Assembly: GCF_947499585.1 (NCBI RefSeq)
Contig: NZ_CANMOO010000002.1
Coordinates: 558,001-622,000 of the forward strand
Direction of reading: 5' to 3'
DNA: 64,000 nucleotides
From: an uncultured Allomuricauda sp.
GTDB taxonomy: Bacteria > Bacteroidota > Bacteroidia > Flavobacteriales > Flavobacteriaceae
Positions 51,502 to 61,211 of the stretch are shown in pieces. Below the pieces are notes generated by a model that had not been told where the DNA came from, did not search any database, and saw nothing but the letters and a program-made list of their open reading frames with translations. Both the position numbers and the translations under genes were made by a program. Within the stretch, counting starts at the first letter, position 1. Each line of letters begins with the position of its first letter.

Positions 51502-52173
51502 TTATTTGTTTCCACCAACCACAATTACAAATTCTCCTTTGGGAGGGTTTTGGGTAAAGTGTTCCAAAATCTCTTTTGCAGTGCCGCGAACCGTTTCCTC
51601 ATACATTTTAGTAAGTTCTCGAGATATGCAGACTGGTCTGTCTTCTCCAAAATACTCTACAAACTGATTCAATGTCTTAAGTAGCTTGTGCGGAGATTCA
51701 TAAAATACCATGGTACGAGTCTCTTCTGCCAAAAATTTCAATCTTGTTTGACGACCTTTCTTGACCGGTAGAAATCCCTCAAAAACAAATCTATCATTAG
51801 GAAGTCCACTATTCACTAAAGCTGGAACAAAGGCTGTTGCACCAGGTAGACATTCCACATCAATACCATGTTCCACACAAGCACGGGTCAGTAAAAATCC
51901 CGGGTCGGAGATGGCTGGAGTTCCTGCATCAGAAATTAACGCCAAAATAGCACCTCCGTTTAGTTTTTGCACCAATGTATTAATCTGATGATGCTCGTTG
52001 TGCATGTGGTGACTTTGCAAAGGTGTTGCTATCTCAAAATGTTTGAGCAGTTTTCCACTGGTGCGGGTATCTTCCGCCAGAATTAAATCAACCTCTTTAA
52101 GAATCTTAATGGCTCTAAGCGTAATATCTTCCAGATTACCTATTGGAGTCGGAACCAGAAATAATTTTCCCAT
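51502..52173 (-). CDS. rsmI: 16S rRNA (cytidine1402-2'-O)-methyltransferase
   Basis: S-adenosylmethionine-dependent enzyme of the tetrapyrrole-methylase fold that modifies C1402 in the decoding centre. The signatures are LFLVPTPIGNLEDIT at the N-terminus, AEDTRTSGKLLKHF, and LISDAGTPAISDPG. FYESPHKL and ICISRELTK follow. The 223-residue length is that of a form lacking the usual C-terminal extension. Confidence 0.95.
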   Translation of the reverse strand: MGKLFLVPTPIGNLEDITLRAIKILKEVDLILAEDTRTSGKLLKHFEIATPLQSHHMHNEHHQINTLVQKLNGGAILALISDAGTPAISDPGFLLTRACVEHGIDVECLPGATAFVPALVNSGLPNDRFVFEGFLPVKKGRQTRLKFLAEETRTMVFYESPHKLLKTLNQFVEYFGEDRPVCISRELTKMYEETVRGTAKEILEHFTQNPPKGEFVIVVGGNK

Positions 52174-52182
52174 AGGCCAAAG

Positions 52183-52539
52183 TTAAGGCCTTACTTGTTT
52201 TCCTGTAAAATAAGATATCAAAACAACAACAAAAGCAATAACCGCTCCCGTATGTTGTCCGTCACTTACCATATAATGAGCAAAAAACGCTAAAATAGAA
52301 TTAAAGAAAAACCCTGCGTACGCCCACTCTTTTAACCACTTGGAAAAATTGCCCCAAACCGCTATTAGTCCAAGTATCTTGGCAATGGCCAAAGGATAGA
52401 TAATATATGTAGGATAGCCCATACTTTCAAAGAAGCCACGGATCATTTCGTTATTAAAGAAATAGTTATAAACAGAAAAGAACATTATAGCTGTCAACAA
52501 TACTGTTGAAAGCCAAAAGGCAATTTTTGTAAAATTCAT
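52183..52539 (-). CDS. DoxX-family membrane protein
   Basis: A 118-residue protein with four membrane helices, the first being IAFWLSTVLLTAIMFFSVYN. The DoxX-like pattern LAIAKILGLIAVWGNFSKWLKEWAYAG lies in the centre. Members are linked to redox or sulphur chemistry in some species, but the role here is unknown. It lies nine bases upstream of rsmI on the same strand. Confidence 0.82.
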   Translation of the reverse strand: MNFTKIAFWLSTVLLTAIMFFSVYNYFFNNEMIRGFFESMGYPTYIIYPLAIAKILGLIAVWGNFSKWLKEWAYAGFFFNSILAFFAHYMVSDGQHTGAVIAFVVVLISYFTGKQVRP

Positions 52540-52600
52540 AATTGATTATTTAAGGTTGTAATCCCCTTAAAAATATAAAAAGTAAACGGAAAAGAACGGT

Positions 52601-53287
52601 TTATTGAAATCTGCGCGCTATCAAGGTCATAAAGCGTGACTCATATTCTTCTTTGCCTTCCCAGTTTTTGTACTCTGGTTTTACCATATTGGTGATAAAA
52701 GCAATGGAACGTTCCTCTGTATCAATTGTGTTAAGCTGAGACAACACCCTGTTGTAATCATTCGTGTTATTATTGAACAAATGTTTTACAAAGGCCAATT
52801 TATCATTAAGCCCAACTTGAAAATCCTTAACAAAGGTATCATTCAGTGATTTAGATTTGCCATTTTCTGTATTCCCGTTTGTTTCTGGTGGAGAAAGAAT
52901 TTCTTTCTCATTCTTCATGTATTCTGGTTTCGCCACAAATTCTGTAAAAACATGTTCTATAGCCTCTTCTGTAGGCATTTCTGAAACCATATCCTTTATG
53001 GTGTCCATCCCTGGAATAATTATATCTTCTTCGTGTGGGTTACTTTCAGGTACTGCAATATTGCCGCTTAGAACAGCATTTGCCATTTTTTCAAACCGTG
53101 AAGCAATTACATTTTTAGATACATCAACTTCAACATCGTTCAACTTCTCATCTATAAATTTAAGTACTGCCAGTTTTTCATAGATGTCTTTAGCCTTATC
53201 ATAAAGCTCTGTCAATTCCTTATCGTCTCTTGTTGTAATAATGTCCGTGGACAATTTTATCAGCTCCTCCCTTAATTTCCGTATCAT
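52601..53287 (-). CDS. Unrecognised cytoplasmic protein
   Basis: A 228-residue hydrophilic protein with no signal peptide or membrane helix. The N-terminal 50 residues are strongly helical and may form a coiled coil (IRKLREELIKLSTDIITTRD). A linker rich in Asn, Glu and Ser (about 130-150) leads to a second helical part (KDFQVGLNDKLAFVKHLFNN) ending ESRFMTLIARRFQ. I do not recognise a family. It is divergent from tdk. Confidence 0.6.
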   Translation of the reverse strand: MIRKLREELIKLSTDIITTRDDKELTELYDKAKDIYEKLAVLKFIDEKLNDVEVDVSKNVIASRFEKMANAVLSGNIAVPESNPHEEDIIIPGMDTIKDMVSEMPTEEAIEHVFTEFVAKPEYMKNEKEILSPPETNGNTENGKSKSLNDTFVKDFQVGLNDKLAFVKHLFNNNTNDYNRVLSQLNTIDTEERSIAFITNMVKPEYKNWEGKEEYESRFMTLIARRFQ

Positions 53288-53384
53288 AGCTATTAATCTT
53301 TACTATAAAAATAAAATCATTTTCATTATACCACTAAGAACAAAAGGTTAAATTTTAATCTTAAGTCGAGGCATATTTTTTTAG

Positions 53385-53392
53385 TAGTTTTG
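53385..53392 (+). promoter_or_regulatory. -7 box likely serving tdk-alr
   Basis: TAGTTTTG fits TAnnTTTG and lies 52 bases before the tdk ATG. No clear -33 box is seen. Confidence 0.4.
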
Positions 53393-53444
53393 TGCTTTCC
53401 TTTAATAAAACGAAAAACTACACAATTTCGTTTAAAAGTACGGT

Positions 53445-54089
53445 ATGTTTCTCGAAAACACAGTAAACCCTAAAGAACAATTTGGATGGATAGAAGTCAT
53501 CTGCGGTTCTATGTTTTCTGGAAAGACCGAAGAACTTATTAGAAGATTAAAGCGTGCCCAATTTGCCAAACAAAAAGTTGAGATTTTTAAACCTATTGTG
53601 GACACCCGATATCATGAGGATATGGTGGTTTCCCATGATTCCAATGAAATTAGATCTACGCCGGTTCCAGCAGCAGCAAATATTCGTCTGTTGGCAGATG
53701 ACTGTGACGTTGTTGGAATTGATGAGGCTCAATTTTTTGATGATGAGATAGTTACTGTTTGCAATGATTTGGCCAACAGAGGTGTTCGTGTATTAGTAGC
53801 TGGATTGGATATGGATTTTAAAGGAAACCCATTTGGTCCCATGCCAGCGTTAATGGCTACTGCCGAGTACGTAACCAAAGTTCATGCAGTTTGCACCCGT
53901 ACCGGAAACTTGGCCAATTACAGTTTTAGAAAATCCAATAATGACAAGCTTGTGCTTCTTGGTGAAACTGGAGAGTATGAACCTTTAAGCAGAGCCGCTT
54001 TCTACAAGGCCATGTTAAAGGAAAAAGTAAGTCAGATGAATGTGGATTCTGAGGAAGTGGAAGCTAAAAAGAAAGCCGCCAATGAGTAA
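53445..54089 (+). CDS. tdk: Thymidine kinase, type II
   Basis: Phosphorylates thymidine with ATP in nucleoside salvage. The P-loop is [15 protein letters not shown] (21-35), and GIDEAQFF near residue 95 supplies the catalytic glutamate. The lasso loop reads [17 protein letters not shown]. In most bacterial and human enzymes this lasso has cysteines that hold zinc, and here only one remains, so zinc is probably absent. The 214-residue length is normal. Its last bases overlap the alr start. Confidence 0.93.
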   Translation: MFLENTVNPKEQFGWIEVICGSMFSGKTEELIRRLKRAQFAKQKVEIFKPIVDTRYHEDMVVSHDSNEIRSTPVPAAANIRLLADDCDVVGIDEAQFFDDEIVTVCNDLANRGVRVLVAGLDMDFKGNPFGPMPALMATAEYVTKVHAVCTRTGNLANYSFRKSNNDKLVLLGETGEYEPLSRAAFYKAMLKEKVSQMNVDSEEVEAKKKAANE

Positions 54090-55191
54090 AATTGGTGACA
54101 CCACCCTCCTAATAGACCTAATCGCGCTAGAACACAATTACTGGTTTTTAAAATCCAGATTAGCCCAAGAAACCAAATTTTTAGCAGTAGTAAAGGCTTT
54201 TGCGTATGGAAGCGACATGATAACTATTGCAAAAAAAATGGAAAGCTTGGGAATAGATTATTTTGCTGTTGCTTACGTAAAGGAAGGTGTTTTACTTAGG
54301 AATGCTGGGATTACATCTCCCATTTTGGTGCTGCATCCTCAGCCTGTAAATTTTGGCGAATTGATTGACCATTCTTTGGAACCCAGTATCTATTCTCCAA
54401 AAATTCTAAAGCTCTTTTTAGAAATAGCTAAGGACAAAAAGCAAATAGATTATCCCATTCATGTTAAATTCAATACAGGATTAAACCGCCTTGGTTTTTG
54501 GGAAAATGATGTGGATTTTATTGTTGAGCATTTAAGAGATAGAAAGGAACTAAAGGTCATTTCTGTTTTTTCCCATTTGGCCGCTTCAGAAGATGCTTCT
54601 GAAAAAGCATTTAGCTTAATTCAGATTGAAACCTTCAAAAAGATAAGCGATGAGCTTAATCAAAAATTGGGGTATGCTCCTTTCCGCCATATGCTGAATA
54701 CCTCAGGAATTATAAATTATCCTGAAGCTCAATTTGAAATGGTTCGCAGTGGAATAGGCTTATATGGTTATGGTAATGATAAGGCAATTGACGCCCAGTT
54801 AAAGCCCGTCGCTATATTGAAAACCATCATTTCTCAAATCCATAAAATAGAGCCAAATGAAAGCGTGGGCTACAATCGCGCATACAAATCTGATGGCTAT
54901 AAAATAACGGCCACACTCCCACTAGGGCATGCCGATGGAATAGGCAGACAATACGGAAATCAAAAAGGTCATGTGCTTATTAAAGGTAGAAAAGCACCTA
55001 TTATTGGCAATGTTTGCATGGATATGATTATGATAGATATCACGGATATCGATTGTAAAGAGGGTGATGAAGTTGTGGTTTTTGGACAAAACCAATCTGC
55101 AGAAGATTTCGCGGAATCAGCAAATACTATCTCTTACGAAATATTAACAGCTATTTCTCCAAGGGTAAAAAGGGTAATCATTAACTCATGA
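54082..55191 (+). CDS. alr: Alanine racemase
   Basis: PLP enzyme that interconverts L- and D-alanine for peptidoglycan. The PLP lysine is in [13 protein letters not shown] (about residue 35), and the second catalytic tyrosine region is [28 protein letters not shown] is a family signature. The ATG at 54082 overlaps the tdk stop by eight bases and gives 369 residues. An ATG at 54040 would add 14 residues inside tdk and is unlikely. Confidence 0.94.
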   Translation: MSKIGDTTLLIDLIALEHNYWFLKSRLAQETKFLAVVKAFAYGSDMITIAKKMESLGIDYFAVAYVKEGVLLRNAGITSPILVLHPQPVNFGELIDHSLEPSIYSPKILKLFLEIAKDKKQIDYPIHVKFNTGLNRLGFWENDVDFIVEHLRDRKELKVISVFSHLAASEDASEKAFSLIQIETFKKISDELNQKLGYAPFRHMLNTSGIINYPEAQFEMVRSGIGLYGYGNDKAIDAQLKPVAILKTIISQIHKIEPNESVGYNRAYKSDGYKITATLPLGHADGIGRQYGNQKGHVLIKGRKAPIIGNVCMDMIMIDITDIDCKEGDEVVVFGQNQSAEDFAESANTISYEILTAISPRVKRVIINS

Positions 55192-55267
55192 TTTTATGCC
55201 GGCAAATTGGCATAAACCTCTTTTTTAATTACATTGTAAGCCTATTAACCACTTAAACTATAAAATT

Positions 55268-55669
55268 ATGTTGAAAGAATTCAAAGATTTTGCAATGAAA
55301 GGAAACCTGGTGGACATTGCCGTAGGTTTCGTTATGGGTGCAGCATTTAACAAGGTTGTTGCCTCTTTTACCGGGGGAATTGTCTCTCCTTTGATTGGAC
55401 TAATCTTTAATGCGGATTTCAAAGATTTAAAATATATCGTAAAAGAAGGAGCCATGAATGACGCTGGAGAAAAAGTTGGTGAAGTTGCTGTACTATATGG
55501 CGATTTTTTAACCAATGTTATTGATTTCATCATTGTTGCTTTTGTGATGTTCATGATTGTAAAAGGAGTGAACAAGATGAAGAAAAAAGAAGAGGCAGCT
55601 CCAGAAGCACCAGCAGGTCCATCTCAAGAAGAGCTACTTTCAGAAATCAGGGACTTATTAAAGAAGTAA
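55268..55669 (+). CDS. mscL: Large-conductance mechanosensitive channel
   Basis: Pressure-relief channel in the inner membrane. A short amphipathic N-terminus (MLKEFKDFAMKGN) leads into TM1 (LVDIAVGFVMGAAFNKVVASF), with the glycine-rich gate. A periplasmic loop follows, then TM2 (FLTNVIDFIIVAFVMFMIVKG) and a charged C-terminal bundle (SQEELLSEIRDLL). The 133-residue length is typical. Confidence 0.95.
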   Translation: MLKEFKDFAMKGNLVDIAVGFVMGAAFNKVVASFTGGIVSPLIGLIFNADFKDLKYIVKEGAMNDAGEKVGEVAVLYGDFLTNVIDFIIVAFVMFMIVKGVNKMKKKEEAAPEAPAGPSQEELLSEIRDLLKK

Positions 55670-55725
55670 AAATCGTTCGCCTATAAAAAGGCCAACCGCT
55701 ACATCACAATAATAATCTTAAAGCC

Positions 55726-55765
55726 GTCAGTTTGTTTCGCTAACATGCTGGCGGTTGTTTTATTT
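55726..55765 (+). terminator. Possible terminator after mscL
   Basis: GCCGTCAG and CTGGCGGT can pair with one G-U and one mismatch around a long loop, followed by TTGTTTTATTT. It is weaker than the other terminators in the window. Confidence 0.4.
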
Positions 55766-55806
55766 GTAACATTTTGTTATTTTTTGATTATGTGATTTTA
55801 AAATAC

Positions 55807-55836
55807 TTGTTTAAATTTTTATCTGTAGTACATTTG
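55807..55836 (+). promoter_or_regulatory. Promoter of asd
   Basis: TTG (55807-55809), 19 bases, then TACATTTG (55829-55836), matching the Bacteroidota form except for C before the TTG. Transcription should begin about 55843, 13 bases before the asd ATG. Confidence 0.65.
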
Positions 55837-55855
55837 TCTTTCCAAAAGGAATAAA

Positions 55856-56869
55856 ATGAAAGTAGCAGTTGTTGGAGCCACTGGAATGGTTGGCGAGGTA
55901 ATGTTAAAAGTATTGGCAGAGCGTAATTTTCCTATTTCAGAATTATTACTGGTTGCTTCTGAAAGATCTGTGGGCAAGAAATTGACTTATAAGAATCAAG
56001 AATACACAATAATCGGACTTAACGATGCGCTTGCAGCTCACCCGGATATTGCTATATTTTCAGCTGGCGGAGATACCTCTTTGGAATGGGCTCCTAAATT
56101 TGCCGAAGTTGGGACTACAGTAATTGACAATTCATCAGCTTGGCGAATGGACCCTACTAAAAAACTAGTGGTCCCAGAAATAAACGCTAGCGAATTAACC
56201 ACTGAAGACAAAATCATAGCCAATCCCAATTGCTCAACCATTCAAATGGTGATGGCGCTAAATCCTCTCCACAAAAAATATCAAATGAAACGTGTGGTGG
56301 TTTCCACTTATCAATCTGTTTCAGGAACCGGTGTAAAAGCTGTTCGTCAATTAGAAAATGAAATTGCCGGTGTCCAAGGAGAGATGGCCTACCCATATCC
56401 CATTGGGAGAAATGCATTGCCGCATTGCGATGTGTTCATGGAGAACGGATATACCAAAGAAGAAATGAAGCTTGCTCGCGAACCTCAAAAAATATTGGAT
56501 GACCGTACCTTCTCCGTTTCGGCTACTGCTGTACGTATCCCAACTGCCGGGGGCCATTCAGAATCGGTTAATGTGGAATTCCATAAGGATTTTGATCTGA
56601 GCGAAGTAAGAAAATTGTTAAGTGAAACACCTGGCGTAACCGTACAGGACAATCCAGATACCAATACGTATCCCATGCCTATTTACGCTCATGGAAAAGA
56701 TGATGTTTTCGTGGGTCGTATACGCCGAGATGAAACCCAACGCAATACTCTAAATATGTGGGTGGTTTCTGATAACCTTAGAAAAGGTGCGGCTACCAAT
56801 GCCGTACAAATTGCTGAATACTTGGTCGAAAACAAGCTGGTTTCAATCAGTGAAAAGCTTAAAGTATAG
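55856..56869 (+). CDS. asd: Aspartate-semialdehyde dehydrogenase
   Basis: Makes aspartate semialdehyde for lysine, diaminopimelate, threonine and methionine. GATGMVGEVMLKVL (8-21) binds NADP. The catalytic cysteine is Cys126 in NPNCSTIQM, and the catalytic histidine region is RIPTAGGHSESV. The 337-residue length fits the common bacterial form. Its last 27 bases overlap the 3' end of an opposing gene, so the two mRNAs are complementary at their ends. Confidence 0.95.
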   Translation: MKVAVVGATGMVGEVMLKVLAERNFPISELLLVASERSVGKKLTYKNQEYTIIGLNDALAAHPDIAIFSAGGDTSLEWAPKFAEVGTTVIDNSSAWRMDPTKKLVVPEINASELTTEDKIIANPNCSTIQMVMALNPLHKKYQMKRVVVSTYQSVSGTGVKAVRQLENEIAGVQGEMAYPYPIGRNALPHCDVFMENGYTKEEMKLAREPQKILDDRTFSVSATAVRIPTAGGHSESVNVEFHKDFDLSEVRKLLSETPGVTVQDNPDTNTYPMPIYAHGKDDVFVGRIRRDETQRNTLNMWVVSDNLRKGAATNAVQIAEYLVENKLVSISEKLKV

Positions 56870-57265
56870 GGTGTTTGAATAGTGATATACTATTATTGTA
56901 TCAGTATTGCGTTCTTTAGTGATTCTATATGGCTTTACCACTTGGCCAAAATCCATTGTAAATTTATTATAGCTATCTAGGTTTGTTTGTTTTAAACTGT
57001 TTAAAATTTTCATTTCAGACTTTTCTTTGATTAAAGGAGTAGCTGAAGAAACACCAATGCTGTCATTCAGTGTCAGAAAGCCTCTTTCGCTTCTCACCTT
57101 TGTAACCTTCAAATCAATACTATCTTCATATTTCAAAGAAATATCCCTATTTGTAGCGAATTGAAAAACTATAAAGCCTACAAATAATAAAAATACAATG
57201 CACCCCATTACCATAGGGAATATTATATCTTTCCTATCTAATTCATCAAATTTTATAAAGTGCAT
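56843..57265 (-). CDS. Unrecognised single-span membrane protein
   Basis: A 140-residue protein with one strong N-terminal membrane helix (IIFPMVMGCIVFLLFVGFIVF, residues about 14-34). The rest faces outward as a basic, beta-rich domain. No family is recognised. The 3' end overlaps asd by 27 bases. The absence of a cysteine lipobox makes it an anchored, not lipidated, protein. Confidence 0.6.
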   Translation of the reverse strand: MHFIKFDELDRKDIIFPMVMGCIVFLLFVGFIVFQFATNRDISLKYEDSIDLKVTKVRSERGFLTLNDSIGVSSATPLIKEKSEMKILNSLKQTNLDSYNKFTMDFGQVVKPYRITKERNTDTIIVYHYSNTLYFKLFTD

Positions 57266-57371
57266 TCTTTAAAGCTAAATGAAATCAATTAGTTAAAAAA
57301 GGTTAAGCTTAAGTAGTTTGATTATTTAAATCACTTTTTATGGTATTTTTAGCAGAATCAATCCAAAAGAC

Positions 57372-59525
57372 ATGCGAAAATTAATCCCCTTTGCAGCCCT
57401 AATTCTTATAGCTGCTTGTAAAGAAACTACCAAAAGAGAACCCATAGTCGTGAACTACCCAACCACTAAAAAAGTCGATACTGTTGATATTTATTTTGGA
57501 ACCGAAGTTAAAGACCCTTATCGTTGGTTGGAAGATGACCGAAGCGAGGAAACCGAAGCTTGGGTAAAAGAACAAAATGCCTCTACATTCAATTACCTGG
57601 ATAAAATTCCCTTTCGGGAAGACTTAAAGAACCGATTAGAAAAGCTATGGAATTATGAAAAACTGGGCTCTCCTTTTAAAGAGGGTGACTATACCTATTT
57701 CTACAAAAATGATGGGTTGCAGAACCAGTATGTGGTTTATAGAAAAAAAGAAGGTGGGGAAGAAGAAGTTTTCTTAGATCCCAATACTTTTTCCGAGGAT
57801 GGCACCACTTCCTTAATGGGGCTGCAGTTTACAAAAGATGGCTCCAAGGCAGCATATTTAATTTCTGAAGGAGGCAGTGATTGGCGCAAAGGCATCGTAA
57901 TCAATTCTGAAAGCAGAGAAATTGTTGAGGACACCTTGGTTGATATAAAGTTTAGTGGAATTTCTTGGAAAGGAGATAAAGGATTCTTCTACTCCAGCTA
58001 TGATAAGCCCAAAGGGAGTGAGCTGTCGGCAAAGACAGACCAACACAAATTATACTATCATGAATTGGGTACTCCGCAATCTCAGGACAAAATTATATTT
58101 GGTGGCACCCCTGAAGAAAAGCATCGGTATGTAGGTGCTTCAGTTTCAGAAGATGAAAAATACCTGTTCATCTCAGCCTCAACCTCAACCTCTGGCAACA
58201 AATTATTTCTAAAAGATTTAACTGAACCCAATAGTGAGTTGATTCCCATTTTGGACCATACCGATTCTGATACCTATGTGATAGAAAATGTGGGGTCCAA
58301 GTTGTATTTGGTCACCAATATGGATGCTCCTAACAAAAAGATTGTGATAACAGATGCGTCCAATCCCACTCCAGATAACTGGGAGGATTTTATTCCAGAA
58401 ACTGAAAATGTTTTGACGGTTGGAACGGGAGGAGGTTATTTCTTTACGGAATATATGGTTGATGCCATCTCTCAGGTATTACAATATGATTATGATGGTA
58501 AACTGGTTCGCGAAGTCAGGTTGCCCGGTGTAGGGAGCGCAGGTGGTTTTGGCGGCAAAAAAGAAGAGAAAGAATTTTATTTTTCATTTACCAACTACAA
58601 CACGCCAAGTTCTTCATACAAATACAATGTAGAAACTGGAGAATACGAGCAATATTGGAAACCAGAAATTGATTTTAATCCAGAAGATTATGAATCTAAA
58701 CAGGTGTTTTATACTTCCAAAGACGGCACTAAGGTCCCTATGATCATTACATATAAAAAGGGAGTAGAACTCGACGGTAAAAATCCTACCATTTTATATG
58801 GTTATGGCGGATTCAATATTAGCCTAACACCTTCATTCAGTATTGTAAATGCCGTTTGGATGGAACAAGGAGGTGTCTATGCAGTTCCTAACCTTAGAGG
58901 TGGTGGGGAATATGGGAAGAAATGGCATATTGCCGGAACCAAACTGCAAAAGCAAAATGTCTTTGACGATTTCATTGCTGCAGCAGAGTTCCTAATTGAA
59001 AACAACTATACCTCAAAAGAATATCTTGCCATTAGAGGTGGTTCTAATGGAGGGTTATTGGTAGGTGCTACCATGACCCAACGACCGGATTTAGTACAGG
59101 TGGCGTTACCCGCTGTCGGCGTGCTGGACATGCTTAGATATCATACTTTTACTGCCGGTGCAGGTTGGGCCTATGACTATGGCACTTCCGAGGAAAGCGA
59201 AGAAATGTTCAATTATATAAAAGGGTACTCTCCTGTACATAATGTTAAAGAAGGAACCGCCTATCCAGCTACTTTGGTGACTACAGGAGATCATGATGAT
59301 CGTGTGGTTCCAGCACACAGTTTTAAATTTGCAGCGGAGCTACAGGAAAAACAAGCGGGGGAAAATCCAACCTTAATAAGAATAGAAACCAATGCAGGGC
59401 ATGGTGCTGGAACACCTGTGAGCAAAACCATTGAACAATATGCGGATATCTTTGGTTTTACGTTGTTCAATATGGGATATGACCAGCTTCCTAATCAATC
59501 CATTTTAAAAGAGTTTAAGGATTGA
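57372..59525 (+). CDS. Prolyl oligopeptidase family (S9) serine peptidase, lipoprotein
   Basis: A 717-residue peptidase that cleaves after proline in short peptides. A lipoprotein signal ([13 protein letters not shown], cysteine about residue 16) places it in the periplasm or outer membrane. The N-terminal beta-propeller (about 70-420) filters substrates. The catalytic domain has Ser558 (RGGSNGGLL), Asp643 (HDDRVV) and His677 (NAGHGAG). All three are intact. [17 protein letters not shown] at about 49-65 is the family N-terminal signature. A palindromic repeat follows the stop. Confidence 0.93.
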   Translation: MRKLIPFAALILIAACKETTKREPIVVNYPTTKKVDTVDIYFGTEVKDPYRWLEDDRSEETEAWVKEQNASTFNYLDKIPFREDLKNRLEKLWNYEKLGSPFKEGDYTYFYKNDGLQNQYVVYRKKEGGEEEVFLDPNTFSEDGTTSLMGLQFTKDGSKAAYLISEGGSDWRKGIVINSESREIVEDTLVDIKFSGISWKGDKGFFYSSYDKPKGSELSAKTDQHKLYYHELGTPQSQDKIIFGGTPEEKHRYVGASVSEDEKYLFISASTSTSGNKLFLKDLTEPNSELIPILDHTDSDTYVIENVGSKLYLVTNMDAPNKKIVITDASNPTPDNWEDFIPETENVLTVGTGGGYFFTEYMVDAISQVLQYDYDGKLVREVRLPGVGSAGGFGGKKEEKEFYFSFTNYNTPSSSYKYNVETGEYEQYWKPEIDFNPEDYESKQVFYTSKDGTKVPMIITYKKGVELDGKNPTILYGYGGFNISLTPSFSIVNAVWMEQGGVYAVPNLRGGGEYGKKWHIAGTKLQKQNVFDDFIAAAEFLIENNYTSKEYLAIRGGSNGGLLVGATMTQRPDLVQVALPAVGVLDMLRYHTFTAGAGWAYDYGTSEESEEMFNYIKGYSPVHNVKEGTAYPATLVTTGDHDDRVVPAHSFKFAAELQEKQAGENPTLIRIETNAGHGAGTPVSKTIEQYADIFGFTLFNMGYDQLPNQSILKEFKD

Positions 59526-59540
59526 TAGATTTAAAAAAAT

Positions 59541-59595
59541 GTCCTATCGAGCGCAGTCGAGATACAAATAGTTCTCGACTGCGCTCGAACTGACA
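59541..59595. repeat. Palindromic repeat with 16-base perfect arms
   Basis: TCGAGCGCAGTCGAGA (59547-59562) and its exact complement (59573-59588) enclose ten bases. The outer bases GTCC-TA and AAC-TGAC and the TCGAG content ally it to the palindromes around the GIY-YIG gene. It lies between two co-directed genes and could also act as an mRNA stem. Confidence 0.65.
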
Positions 59596-59615
59596 AAACA
59601 ATCTTTCTGACGATT

Positions 59616-60611
59616 ATGCTTGACGTTCATATACCTTCTTTCAGTTATCAAGACCAGACTATTCTGGAGGACATTTCCTTTCAAGTGGCAAAAGGGGAAA
59701 ACTTGGCACTGATGGGAGAAAGTGGGTCTGGCAAAAGTACCTTGCTCAAAATTATTTATGGGCTTTTGCATGTTGAGAACGGAGCTATCTTTTGGGGCGA
59801 TAAGGAAGCTCTTGGTCCAAACTATAATCTTGTTCCAGGGGAATCATACATGAAATATCTTTCCCAAGATTTTGACTTGATGCCCTTTATAACTGTTGAA
59901 GAAAATATTGGGCAACATCTATCTGTTTTTGAGCGTGAAACGCATCAACAACGTATTCAAGAACTTTTAGAGCTTATAGAACTTGAGGCTTATGCCAAAA
60001 CCAAGGTAAAAAATTTAAGCGGGGGGCAACAACAGCGTGTAGCCCTAGCCCGCGTTTTGGCCCAAGAACCTGAACTACTACTTTTGGACGAACCTTTTGG
60101 ACATATTGATAATTTTAAAAGGAACTCCTTACGGAGAAATCTATTTCCATATTTAAAAGAAAAAGGGATAACAGTTCTTACCGCTAGTCATGACCCCAAT
60201 GATGTTTTGCCCTATGCGGAAAGTACCATTGTCTTAGAAAAAGGGAGAATCGTTGCCAATCAGAAAACAAAAAAACTTTATAAGAACCCTCCAAATTATT
60301 ACACGGCTTCGCTTTTTGGGGAAGTAAATAGACTTCCCATCAAACTCCTAAAGTCCTATGCCGAAATTGATAAATCGGTTCTTGTTTATCCGCACGAATT
60401 TCAAATTTCCGATACTTCAGGTTTGCAAGTATCCGTAAAAGATTCTTTTTTTAAAGGAAGTCATTTTCTAAATGAAGCTACGGTGAATGAGGTAACAGTT
60501 TTGTACTTCAATACTTCAAAAAAGCTAAAGAAAGGTGATACTGTTTTCCTTAATGTATCTTTGGAAACAATTAATTCACGTCTTCAAATTGAACAAAGAA
60601 CAAATCCTTAA
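59616..60611 (+). CDS. ABC transporter ATP-binding protein
   Basis: A 331-residue ATPase. Walker A GESGSGKST (34-42), Q-loop (LSQDFDLMPF), signature LSGGQQQRVAL (134-144), Walker B LLLLDEP just after, and the H-loop TASHD are all present. The C-terminal 90 residues resemble the TOBE-type regulatory domain of the iron/sulphate/molybdate import branch. No permease gene is next to it, so its partner must be elsewhere. Its end overlaps the arfB-type gene. Confidence 0.88.
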   Translation: MLDVHIPSFSYQDQTILEDISFQVAKGENLALMGESGSGKSTLLKIIYGLLHVENGAIFWGDKEALGPNYNLVPGESYMKYLSQDFDLMPFITVEENIGQHLSVFERETHQQRIQELLELIELEAYAKTKVKNLSGGQQQRVALARVLAQEPELLLLDEPFGHIDNFKRNSLRRNLFPYLKEKGITVLTASHDPNDVLPYAESTIVLEKGRIVANQKTKKLYKNPPNYYTASLFGEVNRLPIKLLKSYAEIDKSVLVYPHEFQISDTSGLQVSVKDSFFKGSHFLNEATVNEVTVLYFNTSKKLKKGDTVFLNVSLETINSRLQIEQRTNP

Positions 60612-60993
60612 AGAACTTCAATTTAAAGCCATACGAAGCAGCGGCGCAGGTGGACAACATGTAAACAAAGTCTCTTCAAAAGTAGAATTGACTTTTAATC
60701 CACAATCTTCCTACGGTCTATCCGATGCCGAAAAGAGCAGATTCTTATTAAAACTTGAGGCAAGATTGACTAAAGAGGGATCACTTATTCTACAGTGTGA
60801 TGAAGCTCGAAGTCAACATAAAAACAAAGTTCTTGTAATAAAACGTTTTTTTGACCTACTTAAAAAGTCCTTGGAGGTTCCTAAAAAAAGAAAACCTACC
60901 AAGCCCTCAAAATCTTCTGTTGAAAAACGATTAAAATCTAAAAAAATAGATTCCAATAAAAAGGCTTATCGCAAAAAACCTGATTTGGATTGA
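60589..60993 (+). CDS. arfB: ArfB-like ribosome rescue peptidyl-tRNA hydrolase
   Basis: Frees stalled ribosomes by hydrolysing peptidyl-tRNA. The GGQ motif is RSSGAGGQHVNKVSSKVEL (about residues 16-34), and the basic tail (KKRKPTKPSKSS, KRLKSKK) is the part that enters the empty mRNA channel in this family. A TTG at 60589 gives 134 residues starting just before the domain. An ATG at 60535 lies deep in the ABC gene and would add 18 unlike residues. The overlap with the ABC gene is 23 bases. Confidence 0.87.
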   Translation: MNKEQILKELQFKAIRSSGAGGQHVNKVSSKVELTFNPQSSYGLSDAEKSRFLLKLEARLTKEGSLILQCDEARSQHKNKVLVIKRFFDLLKKSLEVPKKRKPTKPSKSSVEKRLKSKKIDSNKKAYRKKPDLD

Positions 60994-60997
60994 TTTT

Positions 60998-61024
60998 GTC
61001 ACTTCGAGTTCAACTGAAGTCCTA
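60998..61024 (+). repeat. Partial TCGAG-type palindrome
   Basis: GTCACTTCGAGTTCAACTGAAG resembles the GTCACTTCGAGTG end of the repeat at 40134-40179, and CTTC/GAAG can pair. It looks like a partial or decayed unit next to cassette unit 2. Confidence 0.4.
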
Positions 61025-61075
61025 AGTCTAGTTAAAAGATAGACAGAAACCCGCCTGTCGGTCTCAAGGGGTTTT

Positions 61076-61209
61076 CACTTATCGTCTCGGCTATGATTTC
61101 GGCTTGGCAAATCCGATAGGATTTTTCAAGTTCGGAATCCAGTCGTTTTAAAGATAGAAATTTTCAGTCAGGGTGGATGGAAAGCTGAATTATAGCCCTT
61201 GTTGGCATT
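61076..61209 (-). repeat. Cassette left element, copy B
   Basis: A 134-base element, CACTTATCG to GTTGGCAT, related to 41998-42133. GGCTATGATTTCG near its start can pair with the AATTATAGCCC near its end. AAATCC and GGATTT form an inner stem. The middle differs from copy A, so stems and ends are kept more than the interior. Confidence 0.7.
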
Positions 61210-61211
61210 AG

